Shown piece after piece: positions 13,093-24,453 of a DNA stretch of 64,000 bases. The translations under genes were made by a program, and so were the position numbers. The notes below the pieces were generated by a model. The model had not been told where the DNA came from, ran no database searches, and saw only the letters and a list, made by a program, of their open reading frames with translations. Source of the stretch: Theodoxus fluviatilis (Eukaryota > Mollusca > Gastropoda > Cycloneritida > Neritidae); the NCBI GenBank assembly GCA_034096865.1, contig JAWQFJ010016790.1, positions 1 through 64,000 on the forward strand, given 5' to 3'. Each line of letters starts with the position of its first letter. The first letter of the stretch is position 1.

Positions 13093-13149
13093 TCTGAAGA
13101 AATGACAGAAACAGAGAAACAAGCTTCTGTAATCCCATGTGCAAAAAAG
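13093..13149 (+). CDS. Exon 13: 19-codon Lys/Glu exon, divergent first member
   Basis: Acceptor TTTTAG, donor GTTAGA. Reads SEEMTETEKQASVIPCAKK. Same length, phase and A-K-K ending as the five exons that follow, but it has lost the TPR core, so it is the most divergent member. Confidence 0.68.
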
Positions 13150-13324
13150 GTTAGAAATCTAGCTTGAATTAGAGTGATTATTACTTTAGGGGGTAATGAG
13201 GGTGCGGGTGAGCAAAATGCCATAAATATTGCAGTTTCTACATTTCAAATTTAAATGGCTTATTTCTTCGCCTTGACTTTATCATCCATTATTCTACACG
13301 TGTTTTCCTTTTTTCTCATACTAG

Positions 13325-13381
13325 TCCAAGGGTGAGCAAGAAGTGAAGGAACCAAAGACCCAAACTCCACGTACTAAGCAG
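13325..13381 (+). CDS. Exon 14: 19-codon Lys/Glu exon
   Basis: Acceptor ATACTAG, donor GTAAGA. Reads SKGEQEVKEPKTQTPRTKQ: a charged N-terminal half and a basic TPR C-terminal half. Followed directly by TG and ATG microsatellites in the intron. Confidence 0.8.
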
Positions 13382-13394
13382 GTAAGAGCGTAGG

Positions 13395-13424
13395 ATGTAT
13401 AGGTGTGTGTTTGTGTGTGTGTGT

Positions 13425-13481
<57 letters not shown>

Positions 13482-13548
13482 GGTAGTTGTGTTGGTGTGT
13501 ATGTGTGTGTGTTGATGTGTGTGTGTGTGTTTTGGGTGGGTGTGTTTT

Positions 13549-13594
<46 letters not shown>

Positions 13595-13612
13595 TCTTAA
13601 TTGTTGTTTTTT

Positions 13613-13700
<88 letters not shown>

Positions 13701-14075
13701 CGATGTAACGGGTGTCCATGTCTCTTATGAGAAATCCCACCAACCCACCGTCTTTTTTGTAATAATTTTTTTAATGCATGCACGATAGACTTAAAAAGTA
13801 TTGGCAGCTTTGTAGACAGCTAGAAATGCTTCTCTAATGGCCAAGGCATTTGGAGATGGGATAGCAAAGAAGTCATCAAGAGGTGAAGATCAAGGAGAAC
13901 CAATGTTTGAGAGACAAGAAAAGCCGAAGAAGATAGAGGGAACACATTGCAACTTCCTCTCAGACCTCAGCATTTCTCTGTGAAGAATGGAAGGGTGCAA
14001 CTGCCAACCCCAAGCGGAACTCCTTAAATAAACACACACACACTCTCACACACACACACGCACGCACGCATGCAT

Positions 14076-14126
<51 letters not shown>
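13395..14126 (+). repeat. Simple repeats: (TG)n, (ATG)n and (AC)n
   Basis: Interrupted TG tract at about 13403-13592, uninterrupted ATG/GAT triplets at 13613-13706, and AC at about 14031-14126. ORFs across them on both strands are artefacts of the repeats. Confidence 0.95.
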
Positions 14127-14127
<1 letters not shown>

Positions 14128-14429
14128 CAACAACATTATCTTATGGAAGGTTTCCGGGGTGGGGAGTTGACAGAGGAGGGTGGGGATTGGGGAGGGATAG
14201 GGGTACTGAAGGAGTAAATAAAGGACAATGGCCTTTGAGAACTGATTATGATGTTTGCTCTTCCACGAAATCGAAAAGGAAAGATCTGCTGTATGGCGGG
14301 TCCGTTAATGTGCTTGTAGAGCGTGTGTGTTTGGGTTTGCGCACAAGTTTAAGTGCACATGTCTTTGTGTGTGCGTGCATGCGTACGTGTGTGGGTGAGA
14401 GAGGGAGAGAGAAGAATTTACATCCCGTT

Positions 14430-14860
14430 TTAATCGGAACCATACTTTTCCAATATAGTGGTCATTTTATTCCTTTTTTTCATAGTCATCACATTTGTTG
14501 TTTTGTATTTCTCAATTTTTAAGTTTTCACATAGATTGTTCATAAATCCTTTGGCATTTGGTCGATTGTTTCTATATTTGTATTTGTAGATGTATGATTT
14601 CCCGTTGATCAAAATGTGGTTTACGAGTTTGTTTGGGGGATCTAAACCAAGCAGTAGGTTTTGAGGGCTAAATGGCAGAGTTAGTTTGGTGTACTTGTCA
14701 ATCCCGTTCTACCCAGAAGATACATATGATCCAACATTCTAAAAAGAGATAGTCTCACTTTCCTTTTCGCAAAAATGACACAGCTTGCTTTCTTTAACCC
14801 ATATTCAGTGGAGGAATCCATTCATACACTTTTTTCCAGTTTATTTGGTCTAAAAAACAC
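14430..14860 (-). mobile_element. LINE C-terminal fragment, decayed
   Basis: The minus strand carries a decayed version of the segment at 15417-15850. Both share the order of a Cys-rich zinc-binding stretch, a Leu-rich stretch, and a Lys/Tyr/Arg-rich tail containing NAKGF or NTKGF. This arrangement is known from the C-terminus downstream of the reverse transcriptase in L1/Tx1-type LINEs. Frameshifts and stops are present. Confidence 0.55.
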
Positions 14861-14945
14861 AAGAAGGACAAAATTACAGAGAAAAACAAAACAAAGGAAG
14901 AGACGAAAGTACATCAATATCATGAATATCAACATCACATCATTA

Positions 14946-15069
14946 TCCTCATCATTCTTATCTTTATCATCGGATGATGATGGTCTCATCATCACCACCA
15001 TCATAATCATCATCATCATCATAGTCATCGTCATTATAGTCATCATCATCATAGTCATCGTCATTCTAG

Positions 15070-15141
<72 letters not shown>

Positions 15142-15173
15142 ACAACATCATCATAATCCTCATCAAATAGAGG
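14946..15173 (+). repeat. (ATC)n microsatellite
   Basis: Imperfect TCA/ATC trinucleotide tract, nearly pure from about 15069 to 15140. Confidence 0.95.
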
Positions 15174-15296
15174 AGAGAAAGAGTGGCAAGGGTAATTCAG
15201 TTTGTTGGATCGCAAGAGAGAAAAATTGGGCTAATCCTTCTACGAAAAGCGAAATCGAAAAGGAAGGATTAGATACATGGTGTAGATTGGTGACTT

Positions 15297-15338
15297 GCAT
15301 GTGTGCATGTGTGCGCATATGCGTGCGCGTGCGCGTGC

Positions 15339-15389
<51 letters not shown>

Positions 15390-15407
15390 GGAGGGAGAGA
15401 GAGAGTT
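15297..15407 (+). repeat. Alternating TG/CG stretch and (GA)n
   Basis: TGTGCGCATATGCGTGCG-type alternating purine-pyrimidine sequence followed by about 65 bp of GA repeat. The first part is a candidate Z-DNA former. Confidence 0.85.
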
Positions 15408-15416
15408 TATCCCGTG

Positions 15417-15850
15417 CTAACCTTTATGCGTAGTATCACCTAAAATAGTGCACAAGTCACCCCATTTATTGTTGCAGTTGTCAGTGTTGTTGCTGCTTTG
15501 GGCAATGAATTTTTCGATAAATGCGTTTTGTCGTAGAATGTTAAGGAAGCCCTTAGTGTTTGGTTGACAACTTCTATATTTACATTTGTGAATGAAAGAT
15601 TTTCCTAACAGCAGAATGTGATTAATCAGTTTGTTATGAAGAGCTGTACCAAACAGTAAACTTTGAGGGCTCGTTGGTAAATTTAGGTCTGTGTTCTTGT
15701 GAAGCAATTCTGACATATCCGCCCAGAAGCTACATACTATTGGGCATTCTACAAATAGATGAGTTATTGTTTCGCTGCCTTCTCCGCAAAAATCACATTT
15801 TTCACTGTTCTTTATTCCTATCCGGTGGAGGAGTCTATTTGTATATTATG
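15417..15850 (-). mobile_element. LINE C-terminal zinc-finger fragment (L1/Tx1-like)
   Basis: Reading the minus strand from 15850 down, one frame gives RIGIKNSEKCDFCGEGSETI, then THLFVECPIVCSFW, then a Leu-rich block and NHILLLGKSFIHKCKYR. The C-x2-C ... H-x4-C pattern followed by these blocks matches the zf-RVT region at the 3' end of L1/Tx1-type reverse transcriptase ORFs (family knowledge). No RT core remains, so it is a 5'-truncated dead copy. It lies in the intron before the exon at 16135. Confidence 0.7.
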
Positions 15851-16134
15851 TGATTGTTAATTTATATTGGACACTTTAAAGGTATATAGAAGTTGCGTCT
15901 ATTCATACACTTAATCTGGTTGTTAATTTTGTACTGAAAGCTTTGCAGGTACGTAGAGGATGTGGAATTACTGGCTGCTTGATAAATGTCCTTCCCTTGC
16001 AAGTTGGTACATATTGTGTTCCATTTTCTCTGACCAGTCGATATGTTCTGCGATTGAATTAAGGTTTTATATATGTTTCTTAAACCTGCTTTACTCCGTT
16101 ACTCATCTGATTATTTCTCTGCCTGTCACACCAG

Positions 16135-16191
16135 TCCAAGAAGGAGAAAGAGGAAGAGAAGCAAAAGTCCCAAACTCCTCATGCCAAAAAG
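16135..16191 (+). CDS. Exon 15: 19-codon Lys/Glu exon
   Basis: Acceptor CACACCAG, donor GTTAGT. Reads SKKEKEEEKQKSQTPHAKK; more lysine-rich than its siblings and ends A-K-K like the exon at 13093. Confidence 0.78.
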
Positions 16192-16330
16192 GTTAGTTAA
16201 CGTTTTTTTTGTTGCAACTATTTATGGAAAGGCTTTTGGCTCTTAATTAAATGGGGAAAAGTTACGATGATCTTTTCTCATTATTTTGATATTTCATCTT
16301 ACTGCTGGAGCCACTTTATTGTGGCTTATG

Positions 16331-16368
16331 ACACACACACGCAAGCACGTACGCATGCATGCATGCAT

Positions 16369-16408
<40 letters not shown>
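16331..16408 (+). repeat. (AC)n microsatellite
   Basis: Interrupted AC/CATG tract in the intron between two Lys/Glu exons. Confidence 0.9.
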
Positions 16409-16412
<4 letters not shown>

Positions 16413-16947
16413 CCATTCCCTCACACCCACCGCTGAAATTAGCTTGTATTCCTGAATTTTTGTCTGAACCAGACCAGACAGAGACTACAGGGGTATTTGT
16501 GCAGTATCAGGTCACTAAGATGTACTCTTAATCTGTAATGAACCAGCTGCACAGTATTTGCAATAGATTGTTATGTATTTGCCCTCTTTAATCCGTCCCC
16601 TTCATGTCTGTTCCATATCAACAACAAAGTCACTTTGCTTTTTTCCCAATTGGGCATAGAAACTTGTTAGGCATATAGATGGAGAGCAGATTTATGCCAA
16701 ATGAAACAACCCTTTTATCTAAGTTTTTTTTGGACAGCAACTCATACAGTCAACTAGAATATGGGTAAAATCAGAGAATGGAGCAGCCTCTGCAAAATGA
16801 AAAACATGCAGGCTCACCTAGTTCAGTGTCATTGAGTTCCACACATTTCTATTGCTCAAAAAAGCGAAAGTCAGAGGAAATAACAATATTTGCATTTATT
16901 ATTGACTACAGGATGAATTCTTGTATGACTCTTTGTCCTCATACTAG

Positions 16948-17004
16948 TCCGAGGATGAGAAAGACATGGCAAAATCAGAGACCCAGACACCTAGAGCTCA
17001 AAAG
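16948..17004 (+). CDS. Exon 16: 19-codon Lys/Glu exon
   Basis: Acceptor ATACTAG, donor GTAAGA. Reads SEDEKDMAKSETQTPRAQK. Confidence 0.8.
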
Positions 17005-17409
17005 GTAAGACCACTTAAAATGGGGGTGGGTGGTTGGCGCGTTTGTATTTTGGTTGTTTGTTTTATCCAATTGTACATTGGTTTTTAAGTTTAAATATGA
17101 ACTTAATGCTTACAACATGAAGCATGTTTTGAAATGGGTCAGAAGCCCTAACCTCATTCCATTTTTGAAGATGTGAAATGAGGGATGTTTTCAACAATTT
17201 CCTGAAATGAGACAAATAAACCATGAATGCCAGTTTTAACTTCCGTCTCGATGTTTCATATATTAATACTACTTTTAGTTCATTTATGGTATGAATAGGG
17301 GAAAAAGATGTCATAAAGGTTGACATAAGTTTTCTACGTGAGGTGCACTTAGCGGTTCTTTTTCTTGACTTTGTTCTTGTTGAATCGTTTCCCCTGTCTC
17401 TCATATTAG

Positions 17410-17466
17410 TCCAAGGATGAGAAAGAAGTAGAAGCACAGAAGACACGCACCCCACAGGCTGAAAAA
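17410..17466 (+). CDS. Exon 17: 19-codon Lys/Glu exon
   Basis: Acceptor TCTCATATTAG, donor GTGCGA (weaker than usual). Reads SKDEKEVEAQKTRTPQAEK. Confidence 0.76.
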
Positions 17467-17813
17467 GTGCGAGCACTCAATCCTTTGTTATTTCCTATTA
17501 GAAAACTTGTTTTAATTGATACATTTTTGACTCTGTAATAATGCTGAGCACTTTTAGTGCTTTTCTGTATAGAAGAAAGCAGTCAAACCTCAATCAGTTT
17601 TGAAGCACTACTCATCAAGAATATTGAAGATTGTCTTTCTTTACATTGGCATGGTCCCGTAAAATAAACCAACTACAGAATTTTGTGCACCCCACCCCCA
17701 CTCCCACCCACCCCGCCTCCAAGGCTCATGTATGAGTTGAGCTCCAGATAGCTTGCATTCCTTGTTGACTATATGTTCAATTTCTGTTTACCTGACTTTT
17801 TTTTTCACACTAG

Positions 17814-17870
17814 TCCAAGGATGAGAAACAAAATGAGGAACCAAAGACTCGAACCCCACGTGCTGAAAAG
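17814..17870 (+). CDS. Exon 18: 19-codon Lys/Glu exon, last of six
   Basis: Long T-run acceptor ending CACACTAG, donor GTCAGA. Reads SKDEKQNEEPKTRTPRAEK, the copy closest to the consensus of the set. Confidence 0.8.
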
Positions 17871-18504
17871 GTCAGAACACAGTATTGTGTGTGTGTTTTA
17901 GAATTTTTTTAATGTTCTGTCTCCCCCCCCCCCCCTTCCCATCCCCCATCCCTCATCCCCCAATCCTCCACCCCCACCCCCAAATTATGGACTGGTTTTT
18001 AACCTGTACATTAGGATGAAGCGGTTTAACATCATTGTGAAGCATCATCCACCGCACACACTGAACTTCAATCCAGAGATTTGCATCAAATGCACCAAAT
18101 GTAACATATGCATACTCATATATGAAGCTGCACCCTGACCCCCCTGTGGGTTGAGGATAAGAACTGACCTACCACGACTCCCTATTCCTAATGTAAGATA
18201 TGAATGATTAGGAAACCAGGAAATAACATGCTCTTACTCCAACTTGTTTTGGTAATTATCGCTGAGGGGTCAAAGATCTGTCACACATCGACCTAATCTG
18301 CAGTGGCCCTCATAAATGGCTCTACCCTACGTGCAAAGTTCTCATATTGATATTATTGTAAAGATATTCTTGAATCACTTGATTATGCATGTGTGCAGAA
18401 GTGTCATAAGCTCGGGAATGTCTTATACATTTGAAGTAGAAATACTTTCATTTTCTGTCATAATCATCCATCTTTGTTCACTTTTGTCTCCCCTTCTCTC
18501 TTAC

Positions 18505-18560
18505 TTGTGGAAGGATGTAAAAGCTGTTCATGCCTCTGTTTCTACATCGCTTTTCATGTC
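18505..18560 (+). pseudogene. Possible relic of a seventh Lys/Glu exon
   Basis: After a pyrimidine-rich stretch like those of the real exons, AAGGATGTAAAAG (from about 18512) matches AAGGATGAGAAAG of the live exons at 11 of 13 bases. The acceptor AG has become TT, and the frame then runs into repeats. Tentative. Confidence 0.3.
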
Positions 18561-18596
18561 TAGTCTGTTTATGTGAGAGAGAGGTAGAGGGAGAGA

Positions 18597-18811
18597 GTGT
18601 GCATGTTTGTGCATGTGTGTTTGTGTTTGTGTGCATGCGTGTGTGTGCATGTGTGTGTGTGCGTGTATGTGTGGGTATGTTTGTATGTGTGTGCATTTGT
18701 GTGTGTGCTTGTGTGTGTATATTTGTATATGTGTGTGTATATTTGTATATGTGTGTGTATATCTGTGTGTGTGTGTGTGTGTGTGTGTGTATTTGTGTGT
18801 CTGCGTGTGTC

Positions 18812-18844
<33 letters not shown>

Positions 18845-18880
18845 TTGTGCATGTGTATGTTTGTGTGTGTGTGTGTGTAA
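18597..18880 (+). repeat. Interrupted (TG)n tract
   Basis: About 280 bp of TG with T, A and C interruptions. It generates long Cys/Val or His/Thr ORFs in several frames, which are not genes. Confidence 0.95.
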
Positions 18881-18982
18881 GTGGAAAGTGTTTAAACCAG
18901 ATATAGATGACCTGTTTGCCTTGGAAAACCACTCTCTTTACTTCTTTTATTCGTTTGACTGCATTTTCATTTTGTCTTACAG

Positions 18983-19045
18983 GGGGTCATGGATGCTACT
19001 TCCATGGAAACAATGGAGGAGAAAGTAGTTCCTTCCAGTCCACAG
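18983..19045 (+). CDS. Exon 19 (21 codons)
   Basis: Acceptor TTTTGTCTTACAG, donor GTAAGA. Reads GVMDATSMETMEEKVVPS and ends SPQ; an acidic exon following the Lys/Glu block. Confidence 0.73.
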
Positions 19046-20072
19046 GTAAGATTGATGGGCCATTTGACATACCAGTATATCTAGATACAGACTTTGTCAA
19101 AGTTTATGTTCATTGCATTTAAACACACATCTAGACTATAGTTTGGCACTTTTCAGGAGTTTCTTTATGCATGCTTACTTGCAGGAGTTGCTTTATGCAT
19201 CTGTCCATACGAGTTTACAAGTTGACTAAGGTAGGGTGGACCAGGCCATCATTGTCATTCATGGGGAAGTGGTCCATCAGCACCAGACGCCCCTCAGTGG
19301 CACCTAGTGCTGCTTGAGGCTGCCCACAGTCAAGCCAGCAGAGCGGGTCCTAAAGGCCAGTGCAGATAAACACCAACACAGCTGGGAACTTGTCAACTAT
19401 TTACTCTGACCTACTGGATACTGTGCCATGGTGGCAGCCAGTGTTAGTGTTATTGGTCCAAATGTGGCATTTTATTGTGAATATCCTTTTTTATTTGGTA
19501 ATTTATGAATGCATTGAATCCTCTTACTACCTCTCTTCACCCCTTGCTGGCATTCCCCTAATGACACAATTGGAAACAGCTTCCTTCCATGTTTCAGTCT
19601 TTTGACTCTCTGTTCTAAATATAGGAATTAAATGATGACCTTATGGCAGAGTTTCTTCCTTGACTGACATGGTAGAAATATTTAACAGTGAATTTGAGCA
19701 GGAAAATGTAAGAGCTGTCCCTCCACTTCCATCCCCCCACTCCCTACACTGGTACCTCCACCTATCCCTCCCAAGCCATTTGCAAATTTGGTGAGGTGAA
19801 TCTGTGCAAAAATCAGCATCTGCCACCATGTCGGTAGAGGCTTTAATGGCGTGGGTGTCAAGATTGGTTTGTACTAGGGAGCTTTCACAGACCATTCAGT
19901 TCATTGACTGACTGATTGATTAAGCGACTGACCTGACCTGACCTGACCTGGACTGACCTGATGTGACCAGGACTGACCTGACCTGACCTGACTAAACTGA
20001 CTGATCCCCACCACCCCCAACCCTTTCCTTTCTCCTCTTTTGCTAATCTGAATGATGTTTTGTACTCTTCAG
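19046..20072 (+). other. Intron containing a (CCTGA)n repeat
   Basis: Mostly unique sequence. A pentanucleotide CTGAC/CCTGA repeat lies at about 19908-20003. No exon recognised. Confidence 0.6.
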
Positions 20073-20147
20073 TTCCCAGTTGCTGACATGGACTACCTAA
20101 ATTTGGATCCGGGCGAGTCAACACTGCAGCTCCCAGATAATGCGGTG
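20073..20147 (+). CDS. Exon 20 (25 codons)
   Basis: Acceptor CTCTTCAG, donor GTGAGG after GCGGTG. Begins FPVADMDYLNLDPGESTLQ; acidic with aromatic residues, possibly a short interaction motif. Confidence 0.7.
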
Positions 20148-21599
20148 GTGAGGATGCTTGCTTGTTACTGGGGGCTCTGTGACCAAGTGGTCAGTAAGTT
20201 TGCCCTGCAGTCACTTGGAGCTAAAGGGTTTTAAGCTGTGTGGATCTAAGAGTTGCACCCTTGAACAAGGTGCCATACTCGCATTGCCTCTTCACACCCA
20301 GGAGTTCAGAGGGTACATGTTAGGGCGGGGCTGGAAAATCAAGGGAGAAACAACTGTGTGCACTCATCTACAATTAAATGCTCCGAGGATGATGTTGAGT
20401 GATGATATGATTGACCTGATGACTAGGGGCAGAAAGTTTGCTGGTTGAGCACCCATGAATGGTTGAAATGTCCAGTGATGTATATTTTACCCATACCAAC
20501 AACTTTACTAAAGTGCCATCTGCCACCAGTCTCATTCTTAGCTTGCAAAGTACTGAAACCAATTTGACTGTGCAGTGGAGATACAGAAGAATAATAACAA
20601 CTTAGGCTGTACATCAATGTCTGGACAAAAGCTTTGCTTCTGTTCATATTGAATTTGCATTGTGTTCATGTGAATGTGCTGCATGTTATTGTAACATGAT
20701 AAAATCAGCCCTGAATGGACACATAGAGGGGTGCTAAAATTATATTATCTAATGTTTCATGTCATGTTTCACAATAGCTGAAGGACAGAAAAGATGCCAA
20801 GACTGGTGTCTATTTAAAAAAGAGCGAGTTTTCTTTCAAATCTCACTTATAAATTTTCACCATGTAAAGACTAAAGTTAAAGATTTTCAAATGTGAACAA
20901 TCATAGTCAGTGATGTGTCTGACTGCAGGGAAAATTATTGCTCTGTTGTTCAGCATATAACTACCATATCTGATACACAGTGTTTGTGGGTAAGTTGTAA
21001 TCCTGTGTAAACACATTTTTCTAAACTGATCATGTGGTAGAACTCTTACACACAGGATATTGAAATTGTTAATATTAATGAGTTTGAAGGGAAACATTCT
21101 TGAAAGAGCTACCCTTTTGCTGGCAACTAGGGTTGATACAGGAAAGACAACAGGGCATGGAGGATGATGATGTAGGACATGTTAAAGTATAATGTCCCAT
21201 ACCTCCTTTCACTGCCCCTTGTTGCCATATCTGGGCCGTGTCATATAGAGGCAAGGTCTTGCAAGGCATGGGCCAGTGTCAACATGTATCAACATTTAAT
21301 TGCCTTTACATGTGCTTTCATCGTGTTGACACCAGCTTATTCCTCGCCTGATCTTGGCTTTCCTTGCATCAATGCAGCGCACCCCTGTGCTGATCTAACT
21401 GTCTTCTTTTTCTAAATCTATCAGTGGGAGTTACTTCCTGCCAGAAACATGATCACTAACTTGAAAAAGCAATAAATGAGTAGGAAAACTAGAGTGCTAG
21501 CTCACATCTCTGCTTTGCAGTGGTAGGGGAAAGGCAGCTGGGGTGAAATACAGTGTTATGGAACATTGTACATGATGATCTACGTATGTGTGACTTCAG
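20148..21599 (+). other. Intron
   Basis: No exon seen. The segment at about 21521-21575 resembles 26140-26200 (shared GGCAGCTGGG and TTATGGAACAT), which points to duplicated intron sequence near two exon groups. Confidence 0.45.
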
Positions 21600-21656
21600 G
21601 TTGGCAATGATGCAAACAACTCAGAACCACCAGCACAAGGATCAGAGTGGCAGCAG
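21600..21656 (+). CDS. Exon 21 (19 codons)
   Basis: Acceptor TGACTTCAG, donor GTAAGA. Reads VGNDANNSEPPAQGSEWQQ. Paralogue of the next exon (GNDANN here, GDDGNN there), and both follow the same TGACTTCAG. Confidence 0.72.
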
Positions 21657-22110
21657 GTAAGAGCTTTAAATTTTGTAGTGGTGGTGGCTGGTCTGATTTG
21701 ACAAAGGTGGGGTGTGAGGTCTCTCCATCTGGTGTATCCAAGTGTGATTCATCGGACCAGTGTGTGAGCAGAACACTTGATGGCAGTGTCTTTGTCAACT
21801 TCACTTAAACTCTCTGACACAAGATCTTGGTCACTGCAGCCTCTTCTCTGGATATGTACAACTAAATTGTTAGAATGCTTTTTTCTCATAGTGTTCAGGC
21901 AAGGACTCCCATATTTCAAGTGCTCATTCTAATTGACAAGCAGCTACAACAGATTTATCACCATCACTACTTGATTGACCATTGTGGTCAGATCATAAAC
22001 ATTTTTAGTCCCTTTAACCAGAATGTGTTTTCAGCAAATATATTTGGACATATTGATATGCAAGTCTTTGCATTTCTTTGCTGATGAAAGCTGTCTTTGG
22101 TTGACTTCAG

Positions 22111-22170
22111 ACTGGTGATGATGGAAACAATTTTACTCAGACAAGACCCAAAGCGTTAGGGTCCATGGAG
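22111..22170 (+). CDS. Exon 22 (20 codons)
   Basis: Acceptor TTGACTTCAG, donor GTAAGA. Reads TGDDGNNFTQTRPKALGSME; an acidic Asn-rich start with a basic centre. Confidence 0.72.
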
Positions 22171-22362
22171 GTAAGAACTTATGAATATTATGAATGCGCC
22201 TGTCAAAGAGAAATGCATGGGTAATATGAATTCTTATCGATGGGCATTTTGTTGTCAATAATGTAGTCTGAAAATTTCCTTGAAATGAAAAAGGAAGTGC
22301 CTTTAGACATGTCTTTTATGTTTCCTTTGTCACAGTATGTTGGACAGTACCAACGGTGCATT

Positions 22363-22497
22363 TGCGGAAAGGCTTCCAGAGACGTCCACACTAGAGAACT
22401 CATCTGAGGAGAGGGGTGTGCAAAAGACAGCCAAGCTGGAAGGCCACACAAGCTAGCGGGTCAAAGCATCTGACCCATCTCTGGAAGCCTTTCCGCA
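22363..22497. repeat. Perfect 20-bp inverted repeat with 95-bp loop
   Basis: TGCGGAAAGGCTTCCAGAGA at 22363-22382 is exactly reverse-complemented at 22478-22497. It lies in the intron between the exons at 22111 and 22959. It could be a hairpin RNA, a small foldback element or chance. Confidence 0.8.
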
Positions 22498-22958
22498 TTT
22501 TCTTTGAAGACAGCTTGTCCAAATAATGTGGTATCTGAGCAAACGTTCAAGAGCTAAAATATGTGGATGGACAGGACAATGAAAAATGCCATGATAAGAG
22601 TTCATACAAAACCTGGGGCTTGGTGCAGCAAACTGAATAAAAATGAAAGCAAATTTGGGGTTGTTGCCAATGCATTTTGGTATAACATGTGGCTGGAGAC
22701 CGCCTCATGTATCGAAAGCCCTGACTCCTGGGCTTTTGGGGTCTAATCCTGAAGCTCCCCATGAGCATAAAACACAATATGAAGCACATCAATTTATTGC
22801 TCTGACTTAGTACTATAAGTGCAAAATGTATATGGTGCAAAACGTTGAGGCCGATGTATGATTACGAACACTAAACTCAACTTGAGATAACTTGAGTACA
22901 TGACATTGTTAACCTCTTTTTTACTCTCTCTCTCTCTCTGTCATTTCTCCTACTTTAG

Positions 22959-23003
22959 TTGCAGCCCAGTGTGCAACCAGAGCAAAATGTTTTGACTGAA
23001 AAG
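22959..23003 (+). CDS. Exon 23 (15 codons)
   Basis: Strong pyrimidine tract (CTCCTACTTTAG); donor GTTGGG is weak. Reads LQPSVQPEQNVLTEK. Confidence 0.58.
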
Positions 23004-23339
23004 GTTGGGAAAATATATAATGCTGTTCTCCGTTGATTTCAGAGTGACTGAAATTGTTAATTCAATTGTTAGACCTCAATTTGAACAGGCATACCCAACT
23101 ACCCTCTCATGAATTTCTCACTCACTGCTTATACGCACAAGCAAACAGGCATGTACACACATGCACACAGTTATGCATTTTAAGCCAATACCACTTGGAA
23201 CACTTGAACCTTGTTTTGATTCTTGATTTGACATTGGGGCAGACGTTTAACAGACAGTTTTTGTCATTGGTATCCAGGCAAATATAATAAAGTTCAGTTT
23301 CTTATTCAATGAGTCTCCCCTGTTTTTCTGTCACTCAAG

Positions 23340-23423
23340 GCTTCTACTGACCAAGATGAAGTGAAGTCACTGGGATCCCCTGACACACTGTATAATTTCA
23401 TCGTAAAACCTGCGCCCTATTCA
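23340..23423 (+). CDS. Exon 24 (28 codons)
   Basis: Acceptor TGTCACTCAAG, donor GTAAGA. Begins ASTDQDEVKSLGSPDTLYNF. Shares SLGSP-x3-YNF with the exon at 24745; the two are exon-duplication products. Confidence 0.74.
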
Positions 23424-23591
23424 GTAAGAAAATGTTTCCTGTCAGGAACCAATGACAACTGTATGGAACCAGACTTTGTTGTTCCATGAATAGAGAATTT
23501 CATGAAGCTGGCATTTGTGTAGATGAGACACTCTTTCAAGAAATTACCACATGAGGATGACCTACCTATTGGTTAAAGAACCTATTGTTAC

Positions 23592-23595
<4 letters not shown>

Positions 23596-23644
<49 letters not shown>

Positions 23645-23650
23645 TGTGTG
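23596..23650 (+). repeat. (TG)n microsatellite
   Basis: About 55 bp of TG repeat in the intron. Confidence 0.95.
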
Positions 23651-23855
23651 CTTTTTCCTTTTGTTTAGGAGCACAAGTTATACTTCTGATGAATATTGAA
23701 GAGAGTAAATGTGACTACATTAAGCAGAAAATCCAGCTGTATCCCAAGGTTATCACTTGGCTGCTAACTGTAGAACAATGAGTGAGGAGGGAAAGGTGCG
23801 AGAGAATAGCTGGAGGTCAGCTGACAGCGAGGTCATTATGGGGATAAGAGCAAGT

Positions 23856-24093
23856 TTTAACCCCATCCCTGCCATATCACACCTTATTCCAGGGAATTTT
23901 ATCATGTTTTACTATACTAGCGTTTGTCAACTCATAATAGTTTTATTTTCCAGAGCACTGAAGAGAGCAGAACTGAGTCATTGTTAGTGCCTCCCTTTCA
24001 TGACAGTGCTTCTTCAGAAGCCTGAAAATTCCCCAGGAGCTTTGACAGTTCCAGGCTCAGAAAATTTCTGGGCATGGCAGGGAAGGGGTTAAA
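23856..24093. mobile_element. Small foldback (MITE-like) element
   Basis: TTTAACCCCATCCCTGCC at 23856-23873 pairs with GGCAGGGAAGGGGTTAAA at 24076-24093 with one mismatch. The element is about 238 bp with no coding capacity. I see no clear target-site duplication, so the superfamily is open. Confidence 0.5.
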
Positions 24094-24453
24094 GGAGACA
24101 AAATGCGGACACTACATGATTTTAAAAAACGTCCATTACCGCCAGATTTCCTCTTCTTCAGATGGTACTTCCAATTCTTGTCTATATGGACCTACTCCAC
24201 TAGCTCACCTACGAATGTATGGTTTGATTTGTCCAAATGTGAAATAGCAGATGATTTTGATGTACTCTTCTGTGCACATACAAAGAGAAAGCTAATACAT
24301 TTGCTGTTTTTGGCTGCCCCTAGCTGATCTACTGGAGTGGGCCCTAAAGCCCTGCAAGCAGGGGGTCTGGATGGAGGTGGTGGTGGGGAAAGAGCAGCTG
24401 TGGCTTGGTGTCAGTAACCCTGCCCATTGCTTATGACATTTCCTGTGTCTTAG

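Noticed and set aside
13316..13788. Long ORFs of poly-His, poly-Asp, Cys/Val on both strands
   Set aside because: They arise only from TG and ATG microsatellites and end with them.
13613..15173. CRISPR-like direct repeats
   Set aside because: Simple di- and trinucleotide repeats without unique spacers.
22337..22456. Exon-like block after TTTGTCACAG
   Set aside because: Stop in the gene's phase; open only in another phase and overlapping the inverted repeat.
23954..23986. Possible 33-bp exon (STEESRTESLL) with a good acceptor
   Set aside because: Lies inside a foldback element and has a poor donor (GTGCCT).
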